Positions 5,872 through 13,221 of a DNA stretch of 24,031 bases are shown piece by piece; the first letter of the stretch is position 1; each line of letters opens with the position of its first letter. A program made the position numbers and the translations under genes. The stretch comes from a virus. The stretch is from the IMG/VR virus record IMGVR_UViG_3300042989_000002, positions 1 to 24,031 of that record; one strand, 5' to 3'. A model generated the notes under the pieces. It saw only the letters and a program-made list of their open reading frames with translations. It did not search any database and was not told the origin of the DNA.

Positions 5872-7332
5872 ATGTCGTCAGTTTTAACACAATTTCTCAT
5901 CGGGATCGGCTGGCAGACCGATGATTTCAATAAGGGCGAACGCGAAATTAATCGCGGCCTTGAAAACGTCAAAACAAAAGTTACTGTAACTGGTGCTGCT
6001 ATGGTGGGCGCTTTTATTGGTGTGGGGAACCAGGTGGCGGATGTTGCTCATAAGGTTAACAGTATGTCTCTAAATACCAACACTTTGAACGCCAGTACAC
6101 GATTCGTCAACAACTATGGGTTAGCCTTGCGTGGCCTCGGTGGTGATGCTGGTGACGCCGTAGGAGAAATCAAAGGGGCTGAATCAGCATTAATGGATTT
6201 ACGTCTCAAAGGCGAGGCTGGGCCATTTGGTGGTGCATTGCAATTAGCAGGGGTAAGCGTTGACCCGTTGATGGTGGCTGAATCGGGCGCTGAGTTCATG
6301 CAAGAAATTGCTAAACAAATGCCGTCGCTAACAAAAGAACAACGATTATCAGTTCAACAAATCCTCAATCTTTCACCAGCCGGTGTCGAACTATTAGCTA
6401 AAGGTGAAGCAGAATATAAAAAGATCCTAAACCATGTGAATGCGGTCGCTGGGTTAACCCCTGAATTGATTTCAAACAGTAAAGAATTAAACGCTGCATT
6501 AGCGGAGACAGAATTGAGATGGGAGGGTATAAAAAACACAATTGCTCTCGGTATAATGCCGCGAATGACCGAAATGATAAAAGCCAGTAACGAATGGGTT
6601 ACCGATACCATTAAACCATTGGCTGAGAAAAGCCCCGTCAGCACTGCCGTAGGTGGTACAATGATAGGTGCTGGGGTAGGTGCTGGCGCTGCCGCCCCAT
6701 TACTTGGTGCTGTAGGTGCAACAGGTGTGGGTGCTGCCGCTGGCGCTGCCGCTGCCCCTTTGGTTATATTGGGTGCAGGTGCTGTAGCATTCAATATGGA
6801 CCAGAAAGATGTCAAAAACACCACTGGATTAGATTTACCAGAATGGATGTTTAAACCGATCGGCGAGCTGATCGATGATAGCGGAATGAAGCCGGTTGCC
6901 AATCCTTACGGACGTGGTATATACAATCCCACAATAGAAAGTTTTTCAGCTCCTGACGCAGAAAAAGCATACGAAGGTGGTATATACAATCCCACAATAG
7001 GAAGTTTTTCAGCTCCTGATGTCGAAAAAGCATACGAAGGTGGTATATATAATCCCACAATAGGAAGTTTTTCAGCTCCTGACGCAGAAAAAGCATATGA
7101 AGGTAGCGGGTATGAGGACATCAAATCAGCATTTAGTAAAATATTTAGTACAGAATCACTCGCACCTACTCAAAAAGTAGAAGTGCAGTTGAAGTCATCA
7201 AATCTACCTCCTATTCAGAATAATATTACTGTAGAATTAGACGGTAGAACATTTGAACATAAAGTGATGGAAATTAACGACAGACAAGCGCAAGGTGCGC
7301 AAGATGATTTGATGTCCACAACGGCGAGGTAA
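5872..7332 (+). CDS. Tail tape measure protein, short
   Basis: The 486-residue protein follows the chaperone genes. It has an N-terminal DUF-like start (IGWQTDDFNKGEREINRGLE), helical regions, and a glycine/alanine hydrophobic segment at about residues 255 to 305 (AVGGTMIGAGVGAG and onwards) that could cross a membrane, as in tape measures that help DNA cross the inner membrane. Residues about 349 to 411 are three tandem 21-residue repeats, GGIYNPTIGSFSAPDAEKAYE-like. Tape measure length sets tail length, and at the usual rule of about 0.15 nm per residue a tail near 70 nm is expected, an inference. The next genes are baseplate genes. Confidence 0.85.
   Translation: MSSVLTQFLIGIGWQTDDFNKGEREINRGLENVKTKVTVTGAAMVGAFIGVGNQVADVAHKVNSMSLNTNTLNASTRFVNNYGLALRGLGGDAGDAVGEIKGAESALMDLRLKGEAGPFGGALQLAGVSVDPLMVAESGAEFMQEIAKQMPSLTKEQRLSVQQILNLSPAGVELLAKGEAEYKKILNHVNAVAGLTPELISNSKELNAALAETELRWEGIKNTIALGIMPRMTEMIKASNEWVTDTIKPLAEKSPVSTAVGGTMIGAGVGAGAAAPLLGAVGATGVGAAAGAAAAPLVILGAGAVAFNMDQKDVKNTTGLDLPEWMFKPIGELIDDSGMKPVANPYGRGIYNPTIESFSAPDAEKAYEGGIYNPTIGSFSAPDVEKAYEGGIYNPTIGSFSAPDAEKAYEGSGYEDIKSAFSKIFSTESLAPTQKVEVQLKSSNLPPIQNNITVELDGRTFEHKVMEINDRQAQGAQDDLMSTTAR
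6916..7104 (+). repeat. Three tandem 63-bp repeats inside the tape measure gene
   Basis: Units at 6916-6978, 6979-7041 and 7042-7104 are in frame and nearly identical (a few substitutions, such as ATAGAAAG against ATAGGAAG and GACGCA against GATGTC). Each encodes 21 residues with the core IYNPTI-SFSAPD-EKAYEG. The near identity points to recent expansion. Confidence 0.95.
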
Positions 7333-7333
7333 T

Positions 7334-7990
7334 ATGTCAATAATCAATGTATTTACCAAGCAAGCGCCTACGCTGGCTGGACATTCGTTCGATGCGGTGC
7401 TGGAAGATTCACTCGATGCATCGGTCGAGTGGACAACCTACCCGGTTGAATCAGGCGTGAATGTCAATGACCATCGGATTATTCAACCCATCAAATGGTC
7501 GTTGACGGGTGCAATCAGCAATAACCCATTACAGACACAAATCACTGATTTCCTCGGTGGTGCATTATCTAACCTGACTAATAACCCTTACGTGGCAACT
7601 ATTGCCGGTTTATCTGCGGGATTTCTAGCTGGTAGTAATGAAACTCGCGCCAGTTCGACATTAAACCTTCTGATTAATTTAATGGTTGTTGGTGACCCGT
7701 TCGATGTGGATGCAGGTGATATTCAATTAAAAAATATGGTTATATCTCGCATTGGTCGAGTTAAAGACCCGTCGAATGAGAACGGATTAATATTTGTTGC
7801 TGACCTGCAAGAATTAATCACTCTTGACCGACTGGCAACACTTGGACAACCACGTCAATCTCAATTGCGCGATGGGGATGTCGCTAAATCGGGTATGGCT
7901 CGTATAATTAATAAAGGTCAGCAACTTACAAGTGAAGCGCCCAAAGCGGTTAGCAACGCTGCAAATGAAGTGCTAGATGGGATATTCTAA
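7334..7990 (+). CDS. Dit-like baseplate protein (distal tail N-terminal domain type)
   Basis: The 218-residue protein begins SIINVFTKQAPTLAGHSFDA and has VEWTTYPVESGVNVNDHRII followed by a strand-turn WSLTGAISN and a GDPFDVDAGDIQLKNMVIS region. The pattern of a split-barrel around the motif 'TYPVESG-x-x-x-DH' is characteristic of Dit-like proteins of simple contractile-tail baseplates. It would join the tube end to the hub. The GAGG ribosome site is within the end of the tape measure gene. The stop overlaps the next ATG as TAATG. Confidence 0.7.
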   Translation: MSIINVFTKQAPTLAGHSFDAVLEDSLDASVEWTTYPVESGVNVNDHRIIQPIKWSLTGAISNNPLQTQITDFLGGALSNLTNNPYVATIAGLSAGFLAGSNETRASSTLNLLINLMVVGDPFDVDAGDIQLKNMVISRIGRVKDPSNENGLIFVADLQELITLDRLATLGQPRQSQLRDGDVAKSGMARIINKGQQLTSEAPKAVSNAANEVLDGIF

Positions 7991-8286
7991 TGATTGAGAT
8001 ACCTCTTACAAATGGTTCGGCGAATGCACATCAAAAATTCAGCGTTCAATTAGGTGCGAATTATCTTGATTTTGAAATCAATTTTATTTCATATCTTGAT
8101 GCTCCTGCATGGACAATGAATGTAAAACGTGACGGGTATCCTCTAGTGTTAGGCGCAATGTTGGTTCCTGGCGCTGATGTCATTTCCACATATCGAGCCG
8201 GAATAGGTCGGTTGGTATTCGTTGGTGACGATGTAACATTAGATAACCTTGGTACAAATAATCATCTGGTATGGGTGGAACAATAA
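7990..8286 (+). CDS. Baseplate plug protein, cyanophage Pam3 gp18-like
   Basis: The 98-residue product is a small all-beta protein (MIEIPLTNGSANAHQKFSVQ, YLDFEINFISYLDAPAWTMN, then a DGYPLVLGAMLVPGADVIST segment). This matches the small plug protein described in the Pam3 baseplate (gp18), which sits between Dit-like and hub genes, as here. Both ends overlap neighbours as TAATG, so translation is coupled. It suggests a minimal myovirus baseplate of the Pam3 type. Confidence 0.7.
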   Translation: MIEIPLTNGSANAHQKFSVQLGANYLDFEINFISYLDAPAWTMNVKRDGYPLVLGAMLVPGADVISTYRAGIGRLVFVGDDVTLDNLGTNNHLVWVEQ

Positions 8287-9704
8287 TGACAACACGCCGC
8301 CTATGGAGCATGGATATCAACGGTAGCCCTTTCATTCTTCCATCAGACAACCGCCAATTTAGAGTTACTTTTGATGTCATTGTAACCCCCGCTGAAACAC
8401 TGAGTTTCGCTGATATCCGATTGTATAACCTTGCAAAAACGACTGAGATTACACAGAAAAAGTCTATTACTTTCCGCGCCGGTTTCACAAATGCAGTTGA
8501 TACTATTTTCAGCGGCTACGTGACAAACGTATACCGCGAACGTGAGGGGGCGAGCGTAGTCACTCGTCTACTGTGTAAATCAGGTGATGCTCGTGAGGAT
8601 AGAAACACCATAAATTCATCATACGGGCCTGGGGTTATGTTGGTTGATATATTAAAAGATCTGGCCCAGTCATGGCCGCGCCGATTAAATATTGATGAGT
8701 CTCAGTTTAACGATGTGGCACCTTTCAGTAGTGGGTATGTAGCGAATGGTGATATACCCACAATTCTTAATAAGTTAAAATACGCGTTTAATTTCGAATG
8801 GGTTCAAGATAGAGGGCAGATTGTCGTAACTCGCATTGATAAAAAACGCAACGGTGTCATATCGGAAGTTTCACAGTTTACCGGTATGATTGGTATACCG
8901 GAAGTTGCAGATGGGCCTAACGGTATAACTGTATTTGTGAGTCATACCCTCAACCCTTACTTCCGTATCAATGGTCGTATCAATGTTAAATCTGAATTTA
9001 GTACATTCAACACAGGTAACATGTTCGTCTCTGAAATGTCTGGCGATGCAAAGGCGTCTGGCGAGTATAACATATTCGCGTTGCGACACCGTGGGGATAG
9101 CTGGGGCAATCAATGGGTCAGTGAAATAGATGGTAAACGCGCGGGTACGACAACACGTACAGTAAGTACGGGTGCGTTAGTATGGGGCGGGGGTGCTAAT
9201 GTTGACCAGGCTTTCCGTGCGAAGGTGCGGGAAATCGCAGAACGTTTGGGGTTCGACCCTAATTGGTTGATGGCTATTATGGCATTTGAAACAGGTCGCA
9301 CCTTCCTTCCTTCACAAAAGAATATAGGAGGTAGCGGGGCTACTGGTTTGATTCAATTCATGCCAGCCACAGCCAAAGGATTGAAACCACCAACCACAAC
9401 AGCAAAGCTTGCTCGAATGACAGCGGTTGAACAATTGGACTACGTGGAGGCATATTTTCGACCTACTAAGTCACGCGTTCGTAATTTAGGGGATTGTTAT
9501 ATAACGGTATTAGCTGGCCCTAATTCTAGCGCAATAGGTCGCCCCGATAGTTACATAGTGTGGAGAGAGGGATCGCGTGAATATAATTCAAATAGAAACT
9601 TGGACGGTATAGACAAAACCCCAGTCAAAGGATACATAACCAGAGGTGACATGGTATACATGGTGAATAGGGAAATGATAAGTGGTCAACAATTCGCTAA
9701 ATAA
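8286..9704 (+). CDS. Baseplate hub protein fused to a lytic transglycosylase domain
   Basis: The 472-residue protein has an N-terminal hub half (gp27/gpD-like, from RRLWSMDINGSPFILPSDNR with repeated strand segments and FDVIVTPAETLSFADIRLYN) and a C-terminal SLT-type transglycosylase domain from about residue 310. The domain shows LGFDPNWLMAIMAFETGRTF with the likely catalytic Glu near residue 334, GATGLIQFMPATAKGL, and MTAVEQLDYVEAYF, the three SLT motifs. It would cleave the glycan strands of the cell wall while the tail penetrates. The ATG at 8286 overlaps the previous stop (TAATG); an in-frame ATG at 8271 would lie inside the previous gene. A minus-strand gene follows. Confidence 0.8.
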   Translation: MTTRRLWSMDINGSPFILPSDNRQFRVTFDVIVTPAETLSFADIRLYNLAKTTEITQKKSITFRAGFTNAVDTIFSGYVTNVYREREGASVVTRLLCKSGDAREDRNTINSSYGPGVMLVDILKDLAQSWPRRLNIDESQFNDVAPFSSGYVANGDIPTILNKLKYAFNFEWVQDRGQIVVTRIDKKRNGVISEVSQFTGMIGIPEVADGPNGITVFVSHTLNPYFRINGRINVKSEFSTFNTGNMFVSEMSGDAKASGEYNIFALRHRGDSWGNQWVSEIDGKRAGTTTRTVSTGALVWGGGANVDQAFRAKVREIAERLGFDPNWLMAIMAFETGRTFLPSQKNIGGSGATGLIQFMPATAKGLKPPTTTAKLARMTAVEQLDYVEAYFRPTKSRVRNLGDCYITVLAGPNSSAIGRPDSYIVWREGSREYNSNRNLDGIDKTPVKGYITRGDMVYMVNREMISGQQFAK

Positions 9705-9708
9705 AAAA

Positions 9709-9725
9709 AGCCCCATTAAGGGGCT
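9709..9725 (-). terminator. Intrinsic terminator for the NinX-like gene
   Basis: Stem AGCCCC (9709-9714), loop ATTAA, stem GGGGCT (9720-9725). The minus strand continues with a run of seven T (plus-strand A at 9703-9709), a strong terminator. The plus strand continues TTCATTCATC, so late transcription should read through. It overlaps the TAA of the minus gene. Confidence 0.75.
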
Positions 9726-10093
9726 TCATTCATCTTCAGGAATACAATCATTGCAGCGCGAAGTGGGTTTGAGTCATCGTGATAGTGAGTCGGGTTATTA
9801 TCCCAACACCAGCACCCTTCAATCATGACCCCACCAACGTGTGCGCACCATGATTTTTCAGTTTCACTCCAATTAAGGCTGATTTTATTCTCAATAATGA
9901 TGGGCCATGTTTCGTCTGGATTGTTGCAATAATCCGGCAAATAGCTAGTTTCATCCTCGATATCTCGATGAATAAGATCATCGGTCATCAAAGTTAAATT
10001 ACCTTCAATTTGTCTGTCTTGTTCAGGATGTTCCGAGCAAAGATAGACTTGAAAATTTATTTCAGGGTCAGTCATCTCGATATAGGATTCCAC
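9716..10093 (-). CDS. NinX-like (DUF2591) accessory protein
   Basis: The 125-residue protein has the C-terminal pattern of DUF2591/NinX phage proteins: DETWPIIIENKISLNW, a W-C-A-H-V strand, and NPLRAAMIVFLKM at the end. The N-terminal half is acidic (MTDPEINFQVYLCSEHPEQD). NinX-like proteins are small phage accessory proteins of unknown function, common in enterobacterial phages. The start is GTG at 10093 with a GAGG ribosome site seven bases upstream; ATG at 10075 lacks one. It is alone, antisense in the late module, with its own promoter (10124-10152) and terminator, so it looks like a moron. Confidence 0.65.
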   Translation of the reverse strand: MESYIEMTDPEINFQVYLCSEHPEQDRQIEGNLTLMTDDLIHRDIEDETSYLPDYCNNPDETWPIIIENKISLNWSETEKSWCAHVGGVMIEGCWCWDNNPTHYHDDSNPLRAAMIVFLKMNEAP

Positions 10094-10123
10094 TGTATTT
10101 CCTCTGTGTTGGTTGATGCACTT

Positions 10124-10152
10124 AATATATCAACCGTTGACGGACTAGTCAA
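10124..10152 (-). promoter_or_regulatory. Minus-strand sigma70 promoter with palindromic operator, copy 3
   Basis: Minus strand: -35 TTGACT (10152-10147), 17-nt spacer, -10 TATATT (10129-10124). The palindrome TTGACGGACTAGTCAA is at 10137-10152. The transcript would begin near 10117 and run through a leader CAACCAACACAGAGG into the NinX-like gene. Confidence 0.75.
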
Positions 10153-10167
10153 TGCTTTTATGCAAAT

Positions 10168-10192
10168 AAAAAAAAGCCCTCCGAAGAGGGCT
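10168..10192 (-). terminator. Strong intrinsic terminator of the candidate small RNA
   Basis: On the minus strand: AGCCCTC (10192-10186), TTCG loop, GAGGGCT (10181-10175), then eight T (10175-10168). On the plus strand nothing T-rich follows, so it acts only in the minus direction. Confidence 0.85.
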
Positions 10193-10274
10193 ACAACCTA
10201 CACAGAGAGGATGATACAGTTTACATAGAGCAAAGCTGTAATAGTGTTACTACGACTCGTAGCATCTTTGCTCT
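10168..10274 (-). ncRNA. Candidate antisense small RNA (5' hairpin, anti-leader segment, UUCG terminator)
   Basis: Promoter copy 4 would start transcription near 10274. The roughly 107-nt RNA begins AGAGCAAAG (10274-10266), which pairs with CUUUGCUCU (10235-10227) around a loop holding a further CUACG/CGUAG hairpin. A linker follows, then CCUCUCUGUGUAGGUUG (10210-10194), which is complementary to the leader box CAACC-(A)-ACACAGAG of the other minus-strand genes, then the terminator AGCCCUC-UUCG-GAGGGCU and eight U. No good ORF is present; an AUG at 10265 opens only 14 codons with no ribosome site. The layout is that of a bacterial trans-acting sRNA. It is an inference from sequence alone. Confidence 0.55.
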
Positions 10275-10287
10275 ATGTAAACTGTAT
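10214..10287. repeat. Perfect 22-bp inverted repeat with 30-nt centre
   Basis: Arms at 10214-10235 (ATACAGTTTACATAGAGCAA plus AG) and 10266-10287 are exact reverse complements. The right arm contains the -10 box (TACAGT) of promoter copy 4. The outer half of the repeat is not transcribed from that promoter, but the whole hairpin would form in the late plus-strand transcript that passes through, just before the spike gene. Confidence 0.95.
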
Positions 10288-10309
10288 TGCAATTTGACGT
10301 GACTGTCAA
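10281..10309 (-). promoter_or_regulatory. Minus-strand sigma70 promoter with palindromic operator, copy 4
   Basis: Minus strand: -35 TTGACA, a perfect match (10309-10304), 17-nt spacer, -10 TACAGT (10286-10281). The palindrome TTGACGTGACTGTCAA is at 10294-10309. No protein gene lies downstream before the terminator at 10168, only the small RNA candidate. Confidence 0.7.
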
Positions 10310-10345
10310 CACGTAAAACGTTAATATGTCGATAGAGGTGATTTG

Positions 10346-11029
10346 ATGATTAATAACTCAAATGTATACAGGGCAGCACATAGAGAACTATCAAAAGATA
10401 CTTACACTTCCATACCGGGACATGTGCTTGCTTTCGATCCTAAATTACAGCGCGCTCAAATTCAGATAGGCATCATCCGTGTGGATGTCAACGGTGCTGA
10501 GTTTAACCCTCCGCCGATTGTAGATGTACCAGTGCAGTTCCCCGGTGATGGTTTCTGTATGGAATTCCAGATAGACCCAAACTGCGAGGGTATAGTGCAT
10601 TTCAGCCAACGGTGTATAGATGCGTGGAAGAGTACAGGCGGTATCGCTAATAATCCTATCGGTCGCTTCCATGATATGCAGGATGCCATGTTTGTGCCGG
10701 GTGTACGCTCTCAAGGTAATGTGATACAAGGTTTCAGTAATAACGGCGTGAAACTACGTAACAAAGCCGGTACACAATATGCCTGGTTAAAGAATGACGG
10801 TTCAATAGACCTTAATAACGGTAGCGGTCATGTTACAATTGGTGCGGATGGTATAGTCAATATCAATGGTGTAATATTCGATACATTGGGTAACGTCACC
10901 ACGCCTACCATTGTTAAAGCTAAAACAGTTACAGCTACCGATTCATTAACTGTGAAAGGTAAAGAAATGAATGAGCATGTTCACAGTGGTGTAACAACGG
11001 GTACAGGTAACACGGGGAAACCGGTATGA
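10346..11029 (+). CDS. Baseplate spike protein, Gp138/gpV-like
   Basis: The 227-residue protein has an N-terminal OB-like domain (Gp138 N-terminal type: PGHVLAFDPKLQRAQIQIGI, VDVPVQFPGDGFCMEFQIDP), a beta-helical stem (LKNDGSIDLNNGSGHVTIGA) and a C-terminal GKEMNEHVHSGVTTGTGNT. The H-V-H motif is the apex of iron-binding membrane-piercing spikes. It would form the trimeric tip of the tail. The ATG at 10346 follows the AGAGGTG ribosome site; a TTG at 10343 is less likely. Its stop overlaps the next ATG (ATGA). Confidence 0.82.
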   Translation: MINNSNVYRAAHRELSKDTYTSIPGHVLAFDPKLQRAQIQIGIIRVDVNGAEFNPPPIVDVPVQFPGDGFCMEFQIDPNCEGIVHFSQRCIDAWKSTGGIANNPIGRFHDMQDAMFVPGVRSQGNVIQGFSNNGVKLRNKAGTQYAWLKNDGSIDLNNGSGHVTIGADGIVNINGVIFDTLGNVTTPTIVKAKTVTATDSLTVKGKEMNEHVHSGVTTGTGNTGKPV

Positions 11030-11373
11030 CAGTTCGTTTATTAGATGAAAATGGTGACATTGTCACACGTGGTGAACAATTCACTACTGGTCAAACTGAA
11101 ATAGCTCAAACAATTAAAACACGTTTAGCATTGTTCCTGGGTGAGTATTTCCGTGACGTCACCGATGGTACACCATGGTTTGAGCAAATCCTTGGTAAAG
11201 GTGTCGGTAATGATACTCGCGAAGCGGCATTACGTAACCGGATCGCTCGATCGCCTGGTGTCATCCGATTAACTTATTTCTCTGCTGATTTCGATATCAA
11301 TTCGCGTAAATATAGCGTGACAGCGGGTGTACTAACTCAATATGGTACGGACATGGTGACAGTCAATGGCTGA
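11026..11373 (+). CDS. Baseplate wedge protein, gp25/GPW-like
   Basis: The 115-residue protein fits the gp25-like family of sheath-initiating wedge proteins by size, by the segment TEIAQTIKTRLALFLGEYFR, by DGTPWFEQILGK in the middle, and by its place between spike and gp47-like genes. The EPR-type motif of gp25 is not clear. It would attach the first sheath ring to the baseplate. Its ends overlap both neighbours (4 and 8 bases), so translation is coupled. Confidence 0.78.
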   Translation: MTVRLLDENGDIVTRGEQFTTGQTEIAQTIKTRLALFLGEYFRDVTDGTPWFEQILGKGVGNDTREAALRNRIARSPGVIRLTYFSADFDINSRKYSVTAGVLTQYGTDMVTVNG

Positions 11374-12580
11374 GTTAACCCCACAAGGTTATAATTTAAA
11401 AACGCAAAACGAATGGTTCGATGAAGAGAAACAGCTTTATCTCGATATCGATCCACTGTGGAACCTTGACCCTTCTACACCTGATGGTTTGAAACTGGCA
11501 CATGATGCTGAGATATTCGGCTCGGTCGATGAGACATTACAGCAAGCGTATAACTCCAAAGACCCCAATAAAGCAACATTCGTAGACCTTGACACTTTAT
11601 GCGCTTTAACAGGTACAACGCGTGGCGAAGGTACGGCCGGCACAGTGTACCTCACGCTATCAGGTACAGCGGGTACTCTCATTCCAGCCGGTCGACGTGT
11701 TGAATCTGTCGCCAATGGTTCGCGTTGGGTGACAGAACAGGCGTTCACTCTTGATTCCACTGGCTCGGCCACCGTGCCGGCTATCTGTGCAACAGTGGGG
11801 GTCATACAGGCTGATATAGGCACGATAACGCGTATCGTAGATAATGTGGGAGGATGGGTAAGCGTTACTAATCTTACACCTGCCACAGTGGGGACGGATG
11901 TAGAGACTGATTCTACATTACGTGTCAAACGTGCAACAGCGGTAGGTCGCCCCGGCAATAACCAAATTGATTCAATGTTGGGTGAACTGTTTGCGGTTAA
12001 TGGTGTACGCCGTGTAAAAGTGTATGAGAATGATACGAATAGTGCAGCGGTGACGGTTGATAATCCGCATGGACTACCCGCTCACTCTATCGCCCCTGTT
12101 ATTGATGGTGGTATTGATACCGCTGTCGCGATGGCGATATACATCAAAAAGAACCCAGGTGTTTCATTGTACCAAGCGGGTACACCGGTGAGTGAAACAG
12201 TTGTATCACCCGTATATCCTACCAATTCAAAGTTAATCAAATTTAGTCGCCCTATTTATGTGGATATGGTGATTGCAATCACTTTGAAAAACGATGGTAC
12301 TTTACCGGCTGATGTTGAATTACAAATCCAAAATGCGTTTATGGAATTTGCAGCGGGGGGGCTAGTTCCAGCCCAATACGGGTTTAAGGTTCAAGGGTTT
12401 GATATTGGGGAAGATGTACCGTACAGCACGTTATTCACACCTATCAACCAAGTAATAGGGCAGTTCGGTAATAGCTACGTGCAAACAATGACAGTGAACG
12501 GTACTACAGCTAATACTACGATCTCATATAACAAGTTGTCACGTTGGACAACTTCTAATATCACGGTGACTATCGTATGA
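11366..12580 (+). CDS. Baseplate J-like / Mu gp47-like protein
   Basis: The 404-residue product matches baseplate J proteins: N-terminal SPDGLKLAHDAEIFGSVDET-like region (DPSTPDGLKLAHDAEIFGSV), a beta-sandwich with GTAGTVYLTLSGTAGTLIPA and the G-R-x-V-x-S turn, then DVETDSTLRVKRATAVGRPG, NQIDSMLGELFAVNGVRRVK, and a C-terminal helix with QIQNAFMEFAAGGLV. The protein forms the wedge that links the baseplate ring to the fibres. It overlaps the gp25-like gene (8 bases) and the DUF2612 gene (4 bases). Confidence 0.88.
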   Translation: MAELTPQGYNLKTQNEWFDEEKQLYLDIDPLWNLDPSTPDGLKLAHDAEIFGSVDETLQQAYNSKDPNKATFVDLDTLCALTGTTRGEGTAGTVYLTLSGTAGTLIPAGRRVESVANGSRWVTEQAFTLDSTGSATVPAICATVGVIQADIGTITRIVDNVGGWVSVTNLTPATVGTDVETDSTLRVKRATAVGRPGNNQIDSMLGELFAVNGVRRVKVYENDTNSAAVTVDNPHGLPAHSIAPVIDGGIDTAVAMAIYIKKNPGVSLYQAGTPVSETVVSPVYPTNSKLIKFSRPIYVDMVIAITLKNDGTLPADVELQIQNAFMEFAAGGLVPAQYGFKVQGFDIGEDVPYSTLFTPINQVIGQFGNSYVQTMTVNGTTANTTISYNKLSRWTTSNITVTIV

Positions 12581-13218
12581 ATGTTCCTGACCGCATATAT
12601 GCTCAATATCGGACAAAACCCAAGGCTGTAGCATGGTACGCAATCACCCGCACCATGAGTGGGGCAATTATTGATACCGCTGAACTGGTGCGGGTGATGT
12701 ATGATATTGACAATGCAGCAGGGGAACAATTAAATATTATCGGTCGTATAGTGGTGGTCGACAGGTCATTTATCGCTGATATTGAATTATTCCCCGGCTT
12801 ATTTGATTTAACAGACGGTGACCAGTTCGGTGATGACGAAGCTATGTTCAGCGGTTTAAGCGCCGGTGAAGATAGTCAAATGTCTGATGATTTATACCGA
12901 TTAGCAATAAAAGCCAAAATTATAAAAAACAATGGCGACGCTACAATTGAATCTATTTTACAAGGTATGAACTTTCTATTACCTAATGCCGAAGTGCTAA
13001 GGGTGACGGACGGCGAGGACATGTCTTTTAGTATTGAATTTTATGGTAGTATAACAGAATTACAACGTTGGGCGCTTTTAAATGCTAACCTTATACCAAA
13101 ACCTCAAGGTGTCAGATTTAACGGATTTCTTGAAGGTTATCAATATGTCGAATTTGGTGATGATGACGCTGAATTTGGTGATGAAACTGCCGAATTTGTC
13201 GGCTTCATAGGAGTTTAA
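12577..13218 (+). CDS. DUF2612 baseplate protein (gpI-like position)
   Basis: The 213-residue protein fits DUF2612 (NVPDRIYAQYRTKPKAVAWY, ELVRVMYDIDNAAGEQLNII, then GRIVVVDR). This family follows the J-like gene and joins the fibre to the wedge, in the place of P2 gpI. A C-terminal tail repeats a short acidic-aromatic unit (VEFGDDDAEFGDETAEFVGF). The repeat may mediate binding to the fibre, a guess. Start ATG overlaps the J gene stop (ATGA). The fibre gene follows after three bases. Confidence 0.8.
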   Translation: MNVPDRIYAQYRTKPKAVAWYAITRTMSGAIIDTAELVRVMYDIDNAAGEQLNIIGRIVVVDRSFIADIELFPGLFDLTDGDQFGDDEAMFSGLSAGEDSQMSDDLYRLAIKAKIIKNNGDATIESILQGMNFLLPNAEVLRVTDGEDMSFSIEFYGSITELQRWALLNANLIPKPQGVRFNGFLEGYQYVEFGDDDAEFGDETAEFVGFIGV

Positions 13219-13221
13219 TCA

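Noticed and set aside
6851-7124. Minus-strand open frames with three similar repeats
   Set aside because: They mirror the 63-bp repeats of the tape measure gene and have no start context.
10223-10265. 14-codon ORF (MLRVVVTLLQLCSM) inside the candidate small RNA
   Set aside because: It would start about 10 nt from the RNA 5' end without a ribosome site, and lies in the hairpin.
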